Source: Roseimaritima sp. (lineage in GTDB: Bacteria; Planctomycetota; Planctomycetia; Pirellulales; Pirellulaceae). Taken from it: a stretch of DNA of 9,623 nucleotides. Below, piece by piece: positions 6,932-9,623 of this stretch. Made by a program: the position numbers and the translations under genes. Positions within the stretch are counted from its first letter, which is position 1; the number at the start of each line of letters is the position of its first letter. The stretch spans positions 1-9,623 of the forward strand of contig SLFV01000069.1 of NCBI GenBank assembly GCA_007124075.1, written 5' to 3'. The notes beneath the pieces were generated by a model. It was given only the letters and a program-made list of their open reading frames with translations, was not told where the DNA came from and did no database searches.

Positions 6932-7007
6932 ATTCTGAATCCGTTCAGTAAAGCAAGGCGGTTAGCGGTCCGTCGATCGGGATGGTAAGCGAAAGGTGCG
7001 GAAAAAT

Positions 7008-7023
7008 AGCGAGGAACGTCCCC
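7008..7023 (-). promoter_or_regulatory. Possible sigma54-type promoter for the flagellar operon
   Basis: On the minus strand this 16-mer, GGGGACGTTCCTCGCT, fits the -24/-12 consensus TGGCACGN4TTGCW at 9 of 12 fixed positions. The required GG and GC are at the correct 10-nt spacing. Transcription would start near 6997 and leave a leader of about 66 nt before fliG. Sigma54 drives flagellar genes in many bacteria, but short matches arise by chance in GC-rich DNA and no activator site was found. I see no convincing sigma70 or sigma28 promoter in this gap. Confidence 0.28.
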
Positions 7024-7203
7024 CCTGGTTGCATGCTGTCGCGGAGGCCCAACCCCGCGTGGGCAATCGCGAAACCCTAACGCAAACAGACCACTGCTAT
7101 CCTTGTACCTGGCTACCTAGTGAACACCAAGAGCGATTTCTTGCTTTTGCCGAATCGACCTAGATGGACTCTCCTGACGATGCCTCGTGCTGTGGATTAC
7201 GAA

Positions 7204-8280
7204 TTACAAGAATTGCTTCCAGCCGCGGTCTTCTAGTTGCTTGACAGCTTCGCGGACGCGCTCCTCGGAGCTTTTCGGAGCAACCAAGGTAGCGTGGGGG
7301 GTATGAACAACGATGAAATCCTCGACATCGATCGTGACGACCACGTGATCGTCATCGTTATGGATGATTGTCCCCTGCGTATCAATGCCCAGGTGTTTTC
7401 CCTGAACCACGTTGCCTTGCGAGTCTGGTGAATGGGTGCGAGCCAAAGCCTGCCAACTGCCAAGGTCATCCCAGGTGAAAACAGGTTCCACGACAACGAT
7501 GTTGGGATGTCGTTCCATGACGGCGTAATCAATCGATTTTCCTTTGATCGCAGAAAACTCGGTCTCCAGAACCTTGTCGAATTCCGGAGTCCCGGCGGTT
7601 TGACTGATCGTCTGAAGATGAGCAAACATCTCGGGTTCGTGCTGCCGTAACGCCGCCAAAATGGTTTCGGCTCGCCACAGAAAGATTCCGCTGTTCCAGT
7701 AAAAGGTGCCTGCTAGCAAATAATCCGCAGCGGTTTTCGCATCGGGTTTTTCACGAAAACGCTGGACCTGGTAAGCCGGAATTTGGGATCGCGCGATCGT
7801 TTCGCCGCGCTGAATGTATCCGAATGACTCGGCGGGATAGCTGGGCGCGATGCCAAAGGTGACGATGCGCTGAGGATCTTCGTCAATCAAAGCAACGGCG
7901 GCCGAAACCGCTTGCTGGAACTGGGAAACGCTGTCAATCAAATGGTCCGAAGGCATGACCAACATCGTGGCCTCCGGATCGTTTTTCGCGATCAATGCAG
8001 CAGCCAATCCAATGCAGGGGGCGGTGTCGCGTTTGCAGGGTTCGCCGACGATCGATCGCGATGGGATTTCGGGCAGCTGCTGGCGAACCGTTGGGACCAG
8101 GCTGTGATTGGTCAACACCGATACGTGTTGCCACGGAATAAAATCGCGCAGTCGATCGGCGGTGGCTTGCAGCATACTGCGGTCACCTGTCAGACGCAGT
8201 AACTGTTTGGGAAACGCTTTGCGACTTGCAGGCCAGAAACGTGTTCCGCTGCCGCCGGCCATAATCACTGCGTGAAGCAT
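7204..8280 (-). CDS. manC: Mannose-1-phosphate guanylyltransferase (GDP-mannose pyrophosphorylase)
   Basis: The enzyme makes GDP-mannose and diphosphate from mannose 1-phosphate and GTP in the cytoplasm, supplying polysaccharide, glycoprotein and deoxysugar synthesis. The protein has 358 residues. The nucleotidyltransferase signature GGSGTRFWPASRKAFPKQ lies at residues 9-26 with Lys25. It is followed by GEPCKRDTAP (79-88), MPSDH (109-113), ESFGYIQ (151-157), FREKP (175-179) and FYWNSGIFLW (193-202), all typical of the ManC family. It stops where the bifunctional AlgA/ManC proteins (about 470 residues) would continue into a phosphomannose isomerase cupin domain, so it should be monofunctional. 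The ATG at 8280 begins the family's usual opening MLHAVIMAGG; no Shine-Dalgarno is visible. It is on the same strand as the flagellar operon but 272 nt away, and is divergent from the cytochrome-like gene. Confidence 0.95.
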   Translation of the reverse strand: MLHAVIMAGGSGTRFWPASRKAFPKQLLRLTGDRSMLQATADRLRDFIPWQHVSVLTNHSLVPTVRQQLPEIPSRSIVGEPCKRDTAPCIGLAAALIAKNDPEATMLVMPSDHLIDSVSQFQQAVSAAVALIDEDPQRIVTFGIAPSYPAESFGYIQRGETIARSQIPAYQVQRFREKPDAKTAADYLLAGTFYWNSGIFLWRAETILAALRQHEPEMFAHLQTISQTAGTPEFDKVLETEFSAIKGKSIDYAVMERHPNIVVVEPVFTWDDLGSWQALARTHSPDSQGNVVQGKHLGIDTQGTIIHNDDDHVVVTIDVEDFIVVHTPHATLVAPKSSEERVREAVKQLEDRGWKQFL

Positions 8281-8307
8281 TGAAGAGCAACTTTCATGAT
8301 GTGAAAC

Positions 8308-8335
8308 GTTATCGTGGATTCCTTGGATTCGTCAA
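8308..8335 (-). promoter_or_regulatory. Candidate sigma70-type promoter for manC
   Basis: On the minus strand TTGACG (8335-8330; 5 of 6 to the -35 consensus) and GATAAC (8313-8308; 4 of 6 to the -10) are separated by 16 nt. Transcription would start near 8301, leaving a leader of about 20 nt before the manC ATG at 8280. A direct repeat of tggattc (8315-8321 and 8324-8330, 9-nt period) lies mainly in the spacer. It could be an operator, though this is speculative. Confidence 0.42.
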
Positions 8336-8397
8336 TCACGCGATTCACTTACGAAAAAAGCGGGCGGTCCAGCAAGAGGAGCCCAGGGGCGATTCTC

Positions 8398-8425
8398 TTG
8401 AATAATGCACTGTGGGGTGTAGAAT
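8398..8425 (+). promoter_or_regulatory. Candidate sigma70-type promoter for the cytochrome-like gene
   Basis: TTGAAT at 8398-8403 and TAGAAT at 8420-8425 stand 16 nt apart, each close to the sigma70 hexamers. A start near 8432 would give a leader of about 38 nt before the ATG at 8470. Its distance from the manC promoter candidate on the opposite strand is about 60 bp, so both directions could share regulation. Confidence 0.42.
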
Positions 8426-8469
8426 GAAAGGCTTCCCAAGTTCACTTTCCCGTTCCCGAGGTTGCTTTG

Positions 8470-9623
8470 ATGCGTTGGCAAACATTGGCCATCGGTTGGT
8501 TTCTGATCCTCCCATCAGGAATTTGCTCGGCGCAAGCCATGCTATCATTCGACTTGGAAGAGCCTCCGTTTACTTACCAGCAGACACCCGATGAAAACCG
8601 TGTTCGCAACTTACAGCAACGCATCGCTGCGGGAGAGGTGTCGCTGCGTTACCGTCGCCCTTACGGTTACTTGGAGGATCTGCTGAAGGCACTGGAAATC
8701 GATCCCAGTTCGCAATGCTTGGTTTTTTCCAAAACCAGTTTGCAGGTCCAACACATTTGGCGTTGGAACCCGCGAGCGATTTACTTTAATGATGACACCT
8801 ACGTCGGTTGGATTCGCGGCAGCAACCTACTGGAGATTTCGACGTTTGACCCGTTGCTGGGCACCGCATTCTATACGCTGGAAATGACGCCGCAGCAGCC
8901 GCATCTGGAGCGCGCGAATTATGACTGTCTGGGGTGTCACGCGACCGCGATGACCAATGGGGTTCCGGGGCATACGGTTCGCAGTGTCTTTCCTAAACCC
9001 GATGGTTCCGTGGTGTTTCGGGAAAAATCATTCGTCACCTCGCATGCCAGCCCATACGTCGAACGCTGGGGAGGATGGTATGTCACCGGAAATGTGGGGC
9101 GGATGCAGCACATGGGCAATAAGGTCCAGCAAGGAAAGGCGTTTGATCTGTCGCTGCATCCCAACATCGCGTCGGCGGCCGATTTGATCGATGTCCGTGG
9201 CTACCTGACGCCGCACAGTGACATTGTCGCCTTGCTGGTGCTGGAACACCAAACACAACTGCACAATGTCCTGACCCGCAGCCAGTTCACGATGCGACAA
9301 CTACGGTACGAGCATGCCCGACTGGCAGAGGAACCGGATGTCGCGCTGTGGGATGCAACCGTCGATGAACTAGCCAGGAAAATCGTGGCGGAGTTACTGC
9401 TGACCGACGAACCGTCGTTGCCCGATCCGGTGCGAGGGAGTAGTGGTTTTTCGGAGGATTTCAGCCAACGGGGACCGTGCGACCGCACGGGGCGTTCCTT
9501 ACGCGAATTGGACTTACAGACGCGGCTGCTGAAATACCCCTGTAGCCCGCTCGTCTATAGCGACGCGTTCACGATGCTGGACGCACGGCTCCGTAGCGCG
9601 ACGCTGGTGCGGCTGAGGGCCGA
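8470..9623 (+). CDS. Exported single-haem (CxxCH) protein, 3' end outside the window
   Basis: The frame is open from the ATG at 8470 to the window edge, giving 384 codons with no stop, so the gene is 3'-partial. A GAGG at 8457-8460 lies 9 nt before the ATG. Residues 1-23 form a likely signal peptide: Arg near the start, a hydrophobic core IGWFLILPSGI, then SAQA as a cleavage site. A single haem c-attachment motif, CLGCH, is at residues 153-157 within ANYDCLGCHATAMT. The protein is otherwise rich in Trp, Tyr and His. Near the window edge it has GRSLRELDLQTRLLKYPCSPLVYS. I associate this tail pattern, including a Cys-Ser and a YSxAF stretch, with large uncharacterised exported planctomycete proteins, but only from memory. 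A periplasmic redox or electron-transfer role is likely from the haem motif; substrate and partner are unknown. Confidence 0.8.
   Translation, partial: MRWQTLAIGWFLILPSGICSAQAMLSFDLEEPPFTYQQTPDENRVRNLQQRIAAGEVSLRYRRPYGYLEDLLKALEIDPSSQCLVFSKTSLQVQHIWRWNPRAIYFNDDTYVGWIRGSNLLEISTFDPLLGTAFYTLEMTPQQPHLERANYDCLGCHATAMTNGVPGHTVRSVFPKPDGSVVFREKSFVTSHASPYVERWGGWYVTGNVGRMQHMGNKVQQGKAFDLSLHPNIASAADLIDVRGYLTPHSDIVALLVLEHQTQLHNVLTRSQFTMRQLRYEHARLAEEPDVALWDATVDELARKIVAELLLTDEPSLPDPVRGSSGFSEDFSQRGPCDRTGRSLRELDLQTRLLKYPCSPLVYSDAFTMLDARLRSATLVRLRA

Noticed and set aside
7128..7143. Hairpin caaga/tcttg downstream of manC as a terminator
   Set aside because: The stem is only 5 bp and AT-rich, with no T-run on the manC strand.
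7204..8280. manC as a dedicated flagellin-glycosylation gene
   Set aside because: It is only adjacent to the flagellar operon, separated by 272 nt with its own promoter candidate, and no glycosyltransferase or flagellin gene is in the window.

Overview
The window looks like part of a planctomycete chromosome, probably a member of the Pirellulaceae. The GC content is moderate. Recognisable Shine-Dalgarno sites are scarce. The flagellar genes form a small partial cluster rather than one large operon. At the right edge lies an exported single-haem CxxCH protein whose motifs I associate from memory with planctomycete genomes. No 16S or housekeeping marker is present, so this taxonomic reading is inference.

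Layout. Positions 1-163 hold nothing I can support. Two tRNA genes follow on the minus strand: tRNA-Lys(UUU) at 164-236 and tRNA-Ser(GCU) at 359-447. Positions 448-763 are non-coding and rich in hairpins and palindromes. From 764 to 6931 there is a minus-strand flagellar operon. In transcription order it reads fliG (rotor switch), fliH (export ATPase regulator), fliI (export ATPase), fliJ (export stalk/chaperone escort), a MotE/YlxF-like membrane-anchored coiled-coil protein, and fliK (hook-length control). Upstream, on the same strand but separated by 272 bp, is a monofunctional mannose-1-phosphate guanylyltransferase gene (manC type, 7204-8280). Divergent from manC, on the plus strand from 8470 and running off the window, is a secreted c-type-haem protein.

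How the genes work together. FliH, FliI and FliJ form the soluble ATPase complex of the flagellar type III export apparatus. FliG couples the rotor to the stator. FliK sets hook length and triggers the export-specificity switch. The order fliG-H-I-J-(ylxF)-K matches the core of the Bacillus fla/che operon, including the small gene between fliJ and fliK. Here the basal-body genes and fliF that precede fliG in that operon are absent. ManC makes GDP-mannose for polysaccharide or glycoconjugate synthesis and has no demonstrated link to the flagellum. The divergent manC/cytochrome spacer carries two good sigma70-type promoter candidates, one for each direction.

Nothing here is clearly a wholly new system. 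The features most worth a second look are: the FliG C-terminal domain, whose torque-helix charges differ from the enterobacterial pattern and which is joined by an unusually long linker; the YlxF/MotE-like protein; a possible sigma54-type site before fliG; and the structured non-coding stretch between fliK and tRNA-Ser.
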